Assembly (NCBI RefSeq): GCF_030409055.1
Contig: NZ_CP116619.1
Span: 1,459,628 to 1,523,627, forward strand
Source of the DNA: Trichocoleus desertorum NBK24
GTDB lineage: Bacteria > Cyanobacteriota > Cyanobacteriia > FACHB-46
Direction: 5' to 3'
Length of the DNA: 64,000 nucleotides
Positions within the stretch are counted from its first letter, which is position 1, and each line of letters starts with the position of its first letter. Shown here one piece after another: positions 53,721 through 62,151 of this stretch. The notes under the pieces were generated by a model, which made no database searches, was not told the origin of the DNA, and saw nothing but the letters and a program-made list of their open reading frames with translations. The translations under genes were made by a program, and so were the position numbers.

Positions 53721-55532
53721 ATGGCTGGTTCATTGCCTCAGACGGAACAGCGGCGATCGCGCGAGAATGACTGGCGGCTGTTTCTCAGATTAGTGCCCTA
53801 TGCCCGACGCAGTGGTCGGTTGCTCGCTACTTCTATGGTGCTTTTGGTGCCGCTAGCGATCGCAGGAGCCATTCAACCGATCATTATTGGACAGGCCATT
53901 TCTTTCATTAAGCAAGAGCCAGCTACTTTTGATTTCCTCCAAGGCAAGCCGCTACTAGATGGCATCAATATCCTGGCGGGTCTGCTGCTACTAACCATTG
54001 TGGTGCGGCTGGTTTTGGACTCGATCCAAGGCTATCTAGTGCAAAACTTGGGCCAGCAGATTACGGCTGATATCCGCAACGATTTGTTCGATCATGTCAC
54101 CTCCTTGGCAGTGCGCTTTTTTGACCGGACTCCCGTAGGCCGCTTGATCACTCGCCTAACCAGCGATGTGGAAGCGTTGGGTGATGTGTTTGCCACTGGA
54201 GCGGTCGGAATTGTTAGCGATCTGTTCAATATGGTAGCGATCGCGATCGCTATGTTCAGCTTGCAATGGCAACTGGCCTCAATTCTAGTGGTGATGCTGT
54301 TGCCCGTGACGGGACTGATTATTTATTTCCAGAAAGAATATCGCCAAGCCAACTACAAAGCCCGGGAAGAACTTTCGGCCCTCAACTCAACCCTACAAGA
54401 AAATATTGTTGGGATTGGCGTGGTGCAACTGTTTCGGCGGGAAAAATTCAACTCAGAACTATTTCGTACCACCAATCAGCGCTACGTCAAAGAAGTCGAT
54501 CGCACCATTTTTTACGACTCAGCGGTTTCGGCCACTTTGGAGTGGATTTCACTAGTCGCGATCGCGGCAGTCCTTTGGTTAGGCGGCACCTTGATCTTGC
54601 AGGGCAACCTAGCCCTAGGAACGCTTTCGGCTTTCGTGATCTTTGGCCAGCGCCTCTTTGACCCCCTACGGCAGTTTGCCGAAAAGTTCACCGCGATTCA
54701 AGCAGGCTTTACGGCGGTAGAACGAATCAGCGACATCTTGAATGAACCGATCGAGATTCGTGATCCGGTTGGAGTTACGCCTAAGCTACCGGATGCAGCT
54801 ACCAAGGGAGAAATTCGCTTCGAGCATGTCTGGTTCGCTTACAAAAACGATGAGTACGTGCTCAAAGACCTCGACTTCACCATTCGCCCTGGAGAAAAAA
54901 TTGCGCTGGTTGGCCCCACAGGAGCAGGGAAAAGCTCAATTATCCGGTTGCTGTGCCGCTTATATGAACCTACGCAAGGCCGTATTTTAGTCGATGGTAT
55001 TGACGTTCGGAATTTGCCCCAACATGAACTGCGTCAGCACATTGGCGTGATTCTACAAGACGGCTTTCTCTTCGCCGGAGATGTCAAAGGCAATATTTCC
55101 CTAGGCGAAGATTATCCTTTTGCAAAGATCCAAGATGCTGCCGAGCGCACCAATGTTGCCAAGCTAATTGAGCAATTGCCCCAAGGTTATGACACCATTT
55201 TGCGGGAGCGGGGTACCAACTTATCAGGGGGACAGAAACAGCTTTTAGCCTTTGCCCGTGTTGCCATTCGGAGTCCTCAAATCTTAGTGCTAGATGAAGC
55301 GACAGCTAGCTTAGATGTCAATACTGAAGCTTTGATTCAAGAAGCGTTAGACCGCCTACTAGTAGGGCGTACAGCGATCATCATTGCTCACCGCTTGTCC
55401 ACCATTCGCAACGTCGATCGCATCTTTGTGCTCAAACGGGGTCAATTGGTGGAATCAGGCAGTCATGACGAGTTGCTAGAGCTAGGTGGTTTGTATGCTA
55501 GCTTGTACCGACTGCAAATGCTGGAGTCGTAA
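53721..55532 (+). CDS. ABC exporter, fused permease and ATPase
   Basis: 603 residues with one six-helix transmembrane domain (about 30-320) and a nucleotide-binding domain (about 355-600). The latter carries Walker A GPTGAGKSS, the signature LSGGQKQLLAFARV, Walker B ILVLDEATASLD and the switch His in IIAHRLST. It works as a homo- or heterodimer of the ABCB/MsbA type. Transported substrate unknown. A second half-transporter gene is not adjacent, which favours a homodimer. Confidence 0.93.
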   Translation: MAGSLPQTEQRRSRENDWRLFLRLVPYARRSGRLLATSMVLLVPLAIAGAIQPIIIGQAISFIKQEPATFDFLQGKPLLDGINILAGLLLLTIVVRLVLDSIQGYLVQNLGQQITADIRNDLFDHVTSLAVRFFDRTPVGRLITRLTSDVEALGDVFATGAVGIVSDLFNMVAIAIAMFSLQWQLASILVVMLLPVTGLIIYFQKEYRQANYKAREELSALNSTLQENIVGIGVVQLFRREKFNSELFRTTNQRYVKEVDRTIFYDSAVSATLEWISLVAIAAVLWLGGTLILQGNLALGTLSAFVIFGQRLFDPLRQFAEKFTAIQAGFTAVERISDILNEPIEIRDPVGVTPKLPDAATKGEIRFEHVWFAYKNDEYVLKDLDFTIRPGEKIALVGPTGAGKSSIIRLLCRLYEPTQGRILVDGIDVRNLPQHELRQHIGVILQDGFLFAGDVKGNISLGEDYPFAKIQDAAERTNVAKLIEQLPQGYDTILRERGTNLSGGQKQLLAFARVAIRSPQILVLDEATASLDVNTEALIQEALDRLLVGRTAIIIAHRLSTIRNVDRIFVLKRGQLVESGSHDELLELGGLYASLYRLQMLES

Positions 55533-55534
55533 GG

Positions 55535-56020
55535 CTATTGATAGGCTTGAGGATTTTGGCTAAGGAGCTTAGCGCCCAAAAACTGGATCGGCATGGAAAA
55601 TTGTGCCGATACTTCTGAAATTGACGGGGCTGATGCAGTAGAAAACTCTAGCTCACAGGCAGCTAAGAAGGTCAACTTGGAGTTATATACATTAGAGCAA
55701 GTGCTCAGATCCGATTCCCAAGCTATATCGGGCAGAGACAACTCTTCTAGGTTAGTCAAGCGCTGGCTGACTACGGTCGGCTCTAGAGACTGAAACCAAA
55801 CAACATCAGCCAAGTCACTCTGCTGCAAAGGCTCTAGCGCTACTGTCGTAACTTCTAGTTCAGTTGCAGTTCCCGCTTCTACCACAGGTAGCCCTAGAGA
55901 GATAGAAATGCGCTGAGGTGCAACATCAGATTGGAGAGCGATCGCAAGCATGGTCGTGATTGAAACGGTGCAGCCGAGGCCCGCAAAGACTGTTAAACAG
56001 TGCTCCCAGTTCAGGTTCAT
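55535..56020 (-). CDS. Hypothetical membrane-anchored protein
   Basis: 161 residues with a hydrophobic N-terminus (about 8-27, TVFAGLGCTVSITTMLAIAL) that is a signal or anchor, followed by an acidic, Ser/Leu-rich region without recognised motifs. Two Cys residues (TCSNVY, AACELEF) may pair outside the membrane. It converges on the ABC exporter with a 2-bp gap. The membrane start supports a real gene, but there is no family assignment. Confidence 0.55.
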   Translation of the reverse strand: MNLNWEHCLTVFAGLGCTVSITTMLAIALQSDVAPQRISISLGLPVVEAGTATELEVTTVALEPLQQSDLADVVWFQSLEPTVVSQRLTNLEELSLPDIAWESDLSTCSNVYNSKLTFLAACELEFSTASAPSISEVSAQFSMPIQFLGAKLLSQNPQAYQ

Positions 56021-56215
56021 TCTGACTTCCCAATCACAGGTAGATATCTATTGTAGATACAACACCTGCACTGAGTCATTCTGTATTCAAGCGCCTCATT
56101 TTGTAAATTTTTATGCCTTTGGGCGGATGAGTTCAGCGATCGCTTTTGGCAGATAATCGCGATTCACAGCCATTACGGCCTGCAAAAGTCCGCGATCGCT
56201 TTAGCCACAATCGCT

Positions 56216-56335
56216 TTAGCCACGATGTTTACGGCTTTGCTTCTCAGCCTCACCAATCAACCAATAAGCATAGGAAGTGGTGGCGAAGAAGGTGATCAAC
56301 AATAGCCAGTTTGTAGAATTAAATACGAAGTCCAT
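56216..56335 (-). CDS. 39-residue single-helix membrane protein
   Basis: ATG 56335 to TAA 56218-56216. The protein MDFVFNSTNWLLLITFFA... has one central hydrophobic helix (about 9-27) and a polar, basic tail GEAEKQSRKHRG. The form is like many small thylakoid or transporter-accessory proteins, but it matches none that I recognise (not PetN, Psb30 or KdpF). The stop lies in a tandem TCGCTTTAGCCAC duplication. A sister small gene lies 85 bp upstream on the same strand. Confidence 0.55.
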   Translation of the reverse strand: MDFVFNSTNWLLLITFFATTSYAYWLIGEAEKQSRKHRG

Positions 56336-56419
56336 GATTTTTACCACAGTTCAAGTTCAAGAGAATCAATAGTTTGGGCTAGCAACTTGCAGTAAATTTG
56401 CAGCACCATACCCAAAGTC

Positions 56420-56572
56420 TTATGCAGCAAACTCAACCTTTTCCCGACCTGCATCTAACAGGTACTCTCCTGCAACACTCAAAAAGTCTAGGCTGACAGG
56501 TGCAACTAGCATCAGTGCTTCTAGGATCAACTCCACAAATAGCCGTTTCCAATGCTTACGTTGCAGTTTCAT
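56420..56572 (-). CDS. 50-residue small protein
   Basis: ATG 56572 to TAA 56422-56420, with AAGG about 8 bases or more upstream of the ATG. The start MKLQRKHWKRLFVELILEAL is basic then amphipathic to hydrophobic, and the end is charged (EYLLDAGREKVEFAA). It could lie on the membrane surface or span it once. Not recognised. It precedes the 39-residue gene and may share its transcript. Confidence 0.5.
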   Translation of the reverse strand: MKLQRKHWKRLFVELILEALMLVAPVSLDFLSVAGEYLLDAGREKVEFAA

Positions 56573-56825
56573 GGCCTACCTACCTTCTGGGGGCTTGAGG
56601 GGGAGGGGGTGGGAGGAGAGGAGGCTTGAGAAGATAGTTATCTGCTTCAAGTTGAGTTCATAGTAAAAATTTCAGCTCTAGGTTAAATGCGAACCTTTAC
56701 TGAAATCTTGAACTCCCCAAAATTAGCTCCCGTAAAATCACGAGCCGTATTCTCCGCAGCCTTTACTCAAGAAAAATACCAAAGGCGATCGCGCTCTACT
56801 GAGACAGTTGCGATCGCGAGGCCGT

Positions 56826-57449
56826 TTATTGAGATAACAAGCGGGCCGCAAGAATTCCGCCTACAAACCCAAACAAATGTCCTTGCCAAGAAACGCCCCG
56901 ACGCGATGGCAAAATTCCCCAAATCATGCCGCCATAAAACAAACCGACAAAGAGCGAAATCATGCCTGTCCAGAGGCTCCGCTCAAAGTAGCCGTACAGG
57001 AGCAGAAACCCCAAGTAACCAAAAATTAAGCCACTTGCTCCCAAATGCACTGAGCGACTCGCGCCAAATAACCAAACACCAAAGCCACTGACTATTACAG
57101 TTACTGCGGTCACGACAAAGAAGTAATGAATGTCTTGTAGCATGACCAGCCACCCTAGAGTCACCAGTGGCAAGGTATTAGCTGCTAAGTGCTTGAAGCT
57201 GCCGTGCAAGAACGGAGCAAGAAAAATGCCAACTAAACCTCGAAGACTGCGGGGTCGAATGCCATAGCGATTTAAGGCTCCTTGGAAAAGCAGAAAATCA
57301 ATGATCTCCAAAGCCCAAATTAGCAACAGTAGCCCACCTAAAATGCTGGCCTGGGTTTGGAAGTTCTGTTCTAAGCCAGGTACCCTCTTAGATGCAACTT
57401 TTTGTAGGAGGTTGTAGATCTCCTGCGTCCAGGGTGAGAGGTTACTCAT
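56826..57449 (-). CDS. Rhomboid-family intramembrane serine protease
   Basis: About 207 residues from ATG 57449 (MSNLSPWTQEIYNLLQKV); the open frame extends to 57491 without support. It has about six membrane helices. The catalytic Ser is in HLGASGLIFGYLGFLL and the His in SWQGHLFGFVGGILAA, the two halves of the rhomboid dyad. HGSFKHLAANTLPLVTLG is the conserved HxxxN region. Substrates are unknown. Confidence 0.9.
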   Translation of the reverse strand: MSNLSPWTQEIYNLLQKVASKRVPGLEQNFQTQASILGGLLLLIWALEIIDFLLFQGALNRYGIRPRSLRGLVGIFLAPFLHGSFKHLAANTLPLVTLGWLVMLQDIHYFFVVTAVTVIVSGFGVWLFGASRSVHLGASGLIFGYLGFLLLYGYFERSLWTGMISLFVGLFYGGMIWGILPSRRGVSWQGHLFGFVGGILAARLLSQ

Positions 57450-57712
57450 AACAACCCAGTACCGTGTTGGTGGAATCCTATCCGCTCCCAATTCTTTACC
57501 TCCAAACTACCCTGGTTGAAAACAAAACTTTTGTACTTAAAATCACAGGAATTTAGATCAATAACTCCATCTATGGACCAATTTCCTTGGATAGAAGAAA
57601 ACCGGAAGTGAGTCAAGCTACAGTGTATTCAACAAAGGGACGGGAAGCGAGCCCAGACCTCCTCTTACTAGATACTCAGTTAGCCAGATTTCTCCAATAC
57701 AAAACCATTTAG

Positions 57713-57742
57713 CCTCTAGACGCCATCTAGAGGTTATTTTTT
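57713..57742 (+). terminator. Strong intrinsic terminator with no gene before it
   Basis: CCTCTAGA (57713-57720) and TCTAGAGG (57726-57733) form a perfect 8-bp stem with loop CGCCA, followed by TTATTTTTT. No plus-strand gene ends nearby, so it may end an unannotated small RNA. Confidence 0.75.
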
Positions 57743-57769
57743 CTGCAACGGCCCTACTGCATTAAAAGA

Positions 57770-57795
57770 AAAACCCCGGTCCCTGCCGAGGTTTT
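57770..57795 (+). terminator. Second hairpin, possible terminator
   Basis: AAAACCCCGG (57770-57779) and CCGAGGTTTT (57786-57795) pair with one mismatch, loop TCCCTG. The stem's own T-run ends the hairpin, so it could act in either direction. Confidence 0.5.
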
Positions 57796-58923
57796 AGAGA
57801 GGAGAAAAGTCTGAAATGTTAAATGCCCTATTAATTGATACAAGTTCAGTTTGGTCAATTCCTAGACAATTCAGCAAAGCTTCACTGTCTTTTTGCTCTG
57901 AGTTTGTAACTTCATCCCGACTGGCCCACCTGGAAATCGGATCTTTAAATTGAAGATGAAGAATTTACTTAGCCCCGGTTCAGCCTACAGGTCGGAGGTC
58001 TTTTTTAGGATTTGATAATTGATGCTTAACTGCTCCTGACTCACCGCTCCTTTCAAAATTTTGATGTCCACCGCAGATTTGGATGATTAGTTATCGACTC
58101 CGTATTCTGAATCTTGCCTTTGAGGACGTAGTAGCGGTATTGGGTGACCAGACAAGGTAAACATTTAATCAGGTAATGGTGTAGCTTCCTTTTCGTTGTT
58201 CGGCCATGACGTTTTACGTCGAAGCTACCATCTCTAGGCAACGTCGGATTTTGCCCAAAATTGTGTAGCGGCTAGAACCTTTTTCTAAAATGGGTAGTTT
58301 TGGACTAGCGTACTGAAACAATAGAAGATCACGCATGACGATATTCCTTGTGCGATCGCTGGTGAGAAAGGGCAGGATTTTTAATTGTGAGCAACCAGTC
58401 ATAATTGTCATTTCACAAGAGACCATATTTTCTAGAAAGGGTAGTAGTTTCATATAATCTTTTCGATATCCTAGGGTCGAACCCCAAATTTTTAAATTTT
58501 TTATGAAGTACTACAAGGCTAATTGATAAAAACATATAGTATTACCAAGTAAATCCAGAAGGAAAGCTAAAAATAAAACTTTGGTTAAGAAAATTTTCAG
58601 TTTATAGGATTTAGTGATTTAAGAGACAGCTTCTTAAGTTTCTTAGAAGAGCTACACCTTCCTCTATTTACTGGAATGAGGCCAGAGGATTTAAGACCTT
58701 TGTTCAAGAGTACAGAATGTACTTATGAACCTAGAAAACGCTATAGCCGGAAGTATTTCATTAGGAACAGTGCCCTCTTTCTGTCGGCGAGATGATCTCT
58801 ATTTTCCCTTTAACACTCTCGTTCACGGAAAGACGAATGGTTATGTTTCCGGCAATTTCGTTGAATCCTCATAACAATTCGTGTGCTAGTCCAAAGCTCT
58901 TTTAGTATAAAAGGATGGCTGTT

Positions 58924-59967
58924 ATGTCTGTATCGGAACCACAGGTTACTATCATCGTGGTACAGCGTGAGCGTTTCAGCTTAACTCAGCGCTCTTTAGA
59001 GAGCATTTATGCAAACACAACCATCCCCTTCAAATTAATTTATGTAGATGGAAAGTCTCCTCGTCCTATTAAGCATTACCTGGAAGAACAAGCTAAGCAG
59101 AAAAAATTCTGTCTAATCCGCGAGGAAAAACTGCTTGCTCCTAATCAAGCCCGAAACCTGGGCTTAGCCAAGGTAGACACTAAGTATGTTGTCATCATGG
59201 ACAATGACGTTTTAGTGACATCAGGCTGGCTAGAAAATTTGGTAAAGTGTGCAGATGAAACAGGGGCTTGGGTTGTAGGGCCAACATATCTTCAGGGAGA
59301 AATAGAAGATCAAGTCATTCACATGGCAGGTGGTTTAGCCCACTACAAGCAAGCAGGTGAGCGACGCATTTTCTTTGAGCAACATAGTCTCGCGGGCAAA
59401 AAGTTACCAGATGTTTGTTCTCTGCTAAAGCGTTCACCAACCGAGCTTGTAGAATTTCATTGCCTTTTAGTTCGGGTTGAAGCTTTTGAGCAGCTTGGCC
59501 TATTTGATGAGAAACTATTAAGCTCGCCAGAGCATGTGGACCTCTGTCTTTCAGTGCGTGAGCTAGGACAAAGCGTGTACTTCGAGCCAAAGGCGGTTGT
59601 GAGCTACGTCCTGCCAATTTCATTTAAGTGGTATGACCTGCCCCTGTACTTCTTGCGCTGGAATGATGTATGGAATAGAACCAGCCTTGAGCATTTTCGG
59701 CAAAAGAGAAATCTGTTGAAAAATGATCCCTTTATTGCTGGACATTATCGATGGTTGACTCGCCATCGTCTTATATTTTTTAGACCCATTCGTAAATTTA
59801 CCCAGCGCTTGTTTCCTAATAGAAGCGGTCTCAAGGTTGTTCAAATATTAGATACAATCGCCAGCTATCTTTTCGTAGATGAGGTTAGAAATCAAACTAA
59901 ATTCTTTACCAAGAATAGGGTATCAACCAGTAAGACAAGTGCTCGTTCTCCCATCACGCTCAGCTAA
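58924..59967 (+). CDS. Family 2 glycosyltransferase
   Basis: 347 residues from ATG 58924, chosen because AAGG lies 9 bases upstream; the nearer ATG 58915 overlaps that site. The GT2 fold is shown by PQVTIIVVQRERFSLTQRSLESIYANT, then IYVDGKSP, LLAPNQARNLGLAKV, the DxD in YVVIMDNDVLV and the later FDEKLLSSPEHVDLCLSVRE, which carries the family's acidic acceptor-side residues. No membrane helices are seen, so it is probably a cytoplasmic enzyme making a surface polysaccharide or glycolipid. It stands alone between an AT-rich stretch and the mobile-element cluster, which hints at a transferred or relict locus. Confidence 0.88.
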   Translation: MSVSEPQVTIIVVQRERFSLTQRSLESIYANTTIPFKLIYVDGKSPRPIKHYLEEQAKQKKFCLIREEKLLAPNQARNLGLAKVDTKYVVIMDNDVLVTSGWLENLVKCADETGAWVVGPTYLQGEIEDQVIHMAGGLAHYKQAGERRIFFEQHSLAGKKLPDVCSLLKRSPTELVEFHCLLVRVEAFEQLGLFDEKLLSSPEHVDLCLSVRELGQSVYFEPKAVVSYVLPISFKWYDLPLYFLRWNDVWNRTSLEHFRQKRNLLKNDPFIAGHYRWLTRHRLIFFRPIRKFTQRLFPNRSGLKVVQILDTIASYLFVDEVRNQTKFFTKNRVSTSKTSARSPITLS

Positions 59968-60098
59968 GAGCTATGGCCTTGTTTTGAATTAGTTGTCCCT
60001 GAAAAACTATCCAAAGCTAAGCAGGGCAGGGGTAAGCAGGTCTAAACAAGGCTGTAAAATACTCAGAAAATGCAGTTAAGACAGCAAAACCTGGTGAA

Positions 60099-60404
60099 AT
60101 GAGTCGTGGATTTCGCCCCAAAGCAGGGTCATCTCCCAACTTCCAACCGTTGTTGCAAGAGCAGTTGAACCTGGAGCATCCACTCGTCAAACTGAGCCAA
60201 GCAATGGATTGGGATGCGTTTGAGTGCGACTTTGGCAAGCAAGTGAGCCCTTAAGGAGGACGACCCGCCCTCCCAACTTGATTGATGGGGGGGTTGCACT
60301 ATTTGAAAGTGCTCTATGACGAGAGTGACGAATCAGTCGTGGCTAAATGGGTGGAAAATCCCTACTGGCAATACTTCTGTGGAGAGGAAACATTTATCAA
60401 ATGT
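60099..60404 (+). pseudogene. Decayed N-terminal fragment of an IS5-type transposase
   Basis: One frame gives MSRGFRPKAGSSPNFQPLL, then MDWDAFECDFGKQVSP, GGRPALPT, LHYLKVLYDESDE and VVAKWVENPYWQYFCGEE, the usual opening of IS5-type (DUF772) transposases. Two in-frame stops interrupt it (TAA after VSP, TGA after ALPT). The rest is missing where the ISL3 element begins near 60415. It is therefore dead. Confidence 0.85.
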
Positions 60405-60487
60405 CAACTACATAGGGCTTTTCCGAGCTTTTGGTGAAGCCGAGAAGGAGGAAGGAAACTAGAGATACCCCTTTCAGTGCTCCGCAC

Positions 60488-62098
60488 ATGGAATTCCTTC
60501 AAGCTCTGTTGCCCAGTACCAGTCTGCTACGTTTGGAAAGCTACGCCATTGAGTCAGGCAATTGTCTCTTGCTGAATCTTTCCTCTAAGCAAACGATAGT
60601 CCCCTGTCCGCTCTGCGGTGGTCTGACTCACCGTATCCATAGCCACTATGAGCGGACGCTAGCTGACCTACCCTGCGCCCATTTCAGGCTGAGACTGATT
60701 CTTCAAGTATGTAAGTTTTTCTGCCCAAACTCTGAGTGTCGCCGTCGCATCTTTACAGAGCGATTGCCTGAAGTTGCCGCCCCTTGGGGGAGAAGGACCG
60801 TGCGATTGATACAGCGCTTACAGTCCATCGGCTTAGCGCTGGGGGGTGCCGCAGGGGCTCGATTAGGCAATTGTCTGGGTTATGCTGTCTGCGGCAGTAC
60901 CGTGCTGAACCAGCTTCAGCGACTGCCACTACCGGGCTTTACAAGCCCCAAGGTATTGGGCGTCGATGACTTTGCCTTCCGCAAAGGCCACAATTACGGC
61001 ACGATCTTGGTTAATCTGGAAACGCATCAACCGATTGCCCTACTGGCAGACCGTAAGGCAGAAACCTTGGTCGAGTGGCTACAGGCTCACCCTGGTATAG
61101 AAGTGCTCTCACGTGACCGCTCCAAAACCTATAAAAGTGCGATGAGCGAAGGCGCACCGGGTGCCATCCAAGTCGCAGATCGCTTTCACTTGGTCAAGAA
61201 CTTAAGTGAAACCTTAGAGCAAGCTTTTGGGAGCTACCGCAGTGAGCTAAAAGCGGCTGAACAATCGCAGCATCAAGCCACTATTGCAGAGGTTCTTGAA
61301 GAAACCGTCTTAGCTGTCCCACAGCCAACCGCTACAGAGAAGTCGCAGCGACAAATCCGCCAGAACCAACAACGAAAAATAGAAGACCAGAGGACTATCA
61401 AATCTTTACGAGCCCAGGGATGGCCTCGAACCACAATTGCTCAGACGTTAGGCGTTAGCCTCAAGACCATTGAACGCTACAGTCGCTTGCCAGACTTTCC
61501 AGAGATACCCGCTCGCCGTCCCACGTTCGGGCGCAGTCTACTCGATCCCTACAAGCCACAGCTTTTGAACTGGTGGAACTCGGGGATTAGAGAGCCTAGC
61601 ATCCTGATGAAATTGCTCAAACCCTGCGGCTTTGAAGGCTCTCTTCGTACCCTACAACGCTATATTAGTGGACTGTGCAAAGCACAGGGGCTACTGCCAG
61701 TTAGGATTAAAGTTGCTCAGGCGTTGCCCAAAGTCGTGGACCCGCAGTCGCCACCCTTCACCCCGCGTCAAGCCGCCTACTTGGTCGTACTCAGTCCAGA
61801 GAATCGTCAGGCAGAAGAGACTGCTCTATTAGAGCGCGTTAGGCAGGAGCATCCCGACTTGACGCTGCTAATTGAGTTGGCCGATGAGTTCTTGCAACTG
61901 TTAAGACAACGGCGGGCAGATGCATTCGATGACTGGCTTCTAAAAGCAGCAAGCTGCACTCTCAAACCTTTGCAAACGTTTGCCAAAGGGTTATTTGATG
62001 ACTATGCTGCGGTCAAAGCTAGCCTGATGACAGAGTTTAGCAACGGCCCTGTCGAAGGCTTGAACAACAAATTGAAAATGCTAAAGCGACAGATGTAG
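60488..62098 (+). CDS. ISL3-family transposase, interrupted near the C-terminus
   Basis: 536 residues from ATG 60488 (MEFLQALLPSTSLLRLESY), the family's usual start. A zf-ISL3 zinc-binding region spans about 37-95 (CPLCGG, then FFCPNSECRRRIF) and an HTH lies near 325-345. The DDE core has KVLGVDDFAFRKGHNYGTILVN, VLSRDRSKTYKSAM and QVADRFHLVKNL, and the end NGPVEGLNNKLKMLKRQM. Family members continue with YGR and a further ~20 residues. Here the Tyr codon is split after TA and GTGCG follows, creating a TAG that spans the junction. Function is lost unless the inserted intron splices. Confidence 0.88.
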   Translation: MEFLQALLPSTSLLRLESYAIESGNCLLLNLSSKQTIVPCPLCGGLTHRIHSHYERTLADLPCAHFRLRLILQVCKFFCPNSECRRRIFTERLPEVAAPWGRRTVRLIQRLQSIGLALGGAAGARLGNCLGYAVCGSTVLNQLQRLPLPGFTSPKVLGVDDFAFRKGHNYGTILVNLETHQPIALLADRKAETLVEWLQAHPGIEVLSRDRSKTYKSAMSEGAPGAIQVADRFHLVKNLSETLEQAFGSYRSELKAAEQSQHQATIAEVLEETVLAVPQPTATEKSQRQIRQNQQRKIEDQRTIKSLRAQGWPRTTIAQTLGVSLKTIERYSRLPDFPEIPARRPTFGRSLLDPYKPQLLNWWNSGIREPSILMKLLKPCGFEGSLRTLQRYISGLCKAQGLLPVRIKVAQALPKVVDPQSPPFTPRQAAYLVVLSPENRQAEETALLERVRQEHPDLTLLIELADEFLQLLRQRRADAFDDWLLKAASCTLKPLQTFAKGLFDDYAAVKASLMTEFSNGPVEGLNNKLKMLKRQM

Positions 62099-62151
62099 TG
62101 CGATTCGTTGTGAGGCGAATCACGGTATCCAGTCCGTCAATAACCTCACCA

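Larger units (their letters stand above)
57450..58923. other. Gene-poor, AT-rich stretch between rhomboid and glycosyltransferase genes
   Basis: About 1.47 kb with few HIP1 sites. It contains two hairpin terminators (57713-57742, 57770-57795). A 45-codon open frame lies at 57816-57953 with a GGAG about 11 bases ahead. Two overlapping minus-strand open frames at 58053-58453 are of doubtful coding character. A frame open over 58589-58795 whose product (TGMRPEDLRPLFKSTECTYE...) looks more protein-like. None is strong enough to call, and remnants of displaced genes are possible. Confidence 0.5.

Noticed and set aside
58053-58453. Two overlapping minus-strand frames of 62 and 79 codons
   Set aside because: No family similarity seen, no ribosome-binding sites, and the overlap in different frames is unlike coupled genes; left as part of the gene-poor stretch.
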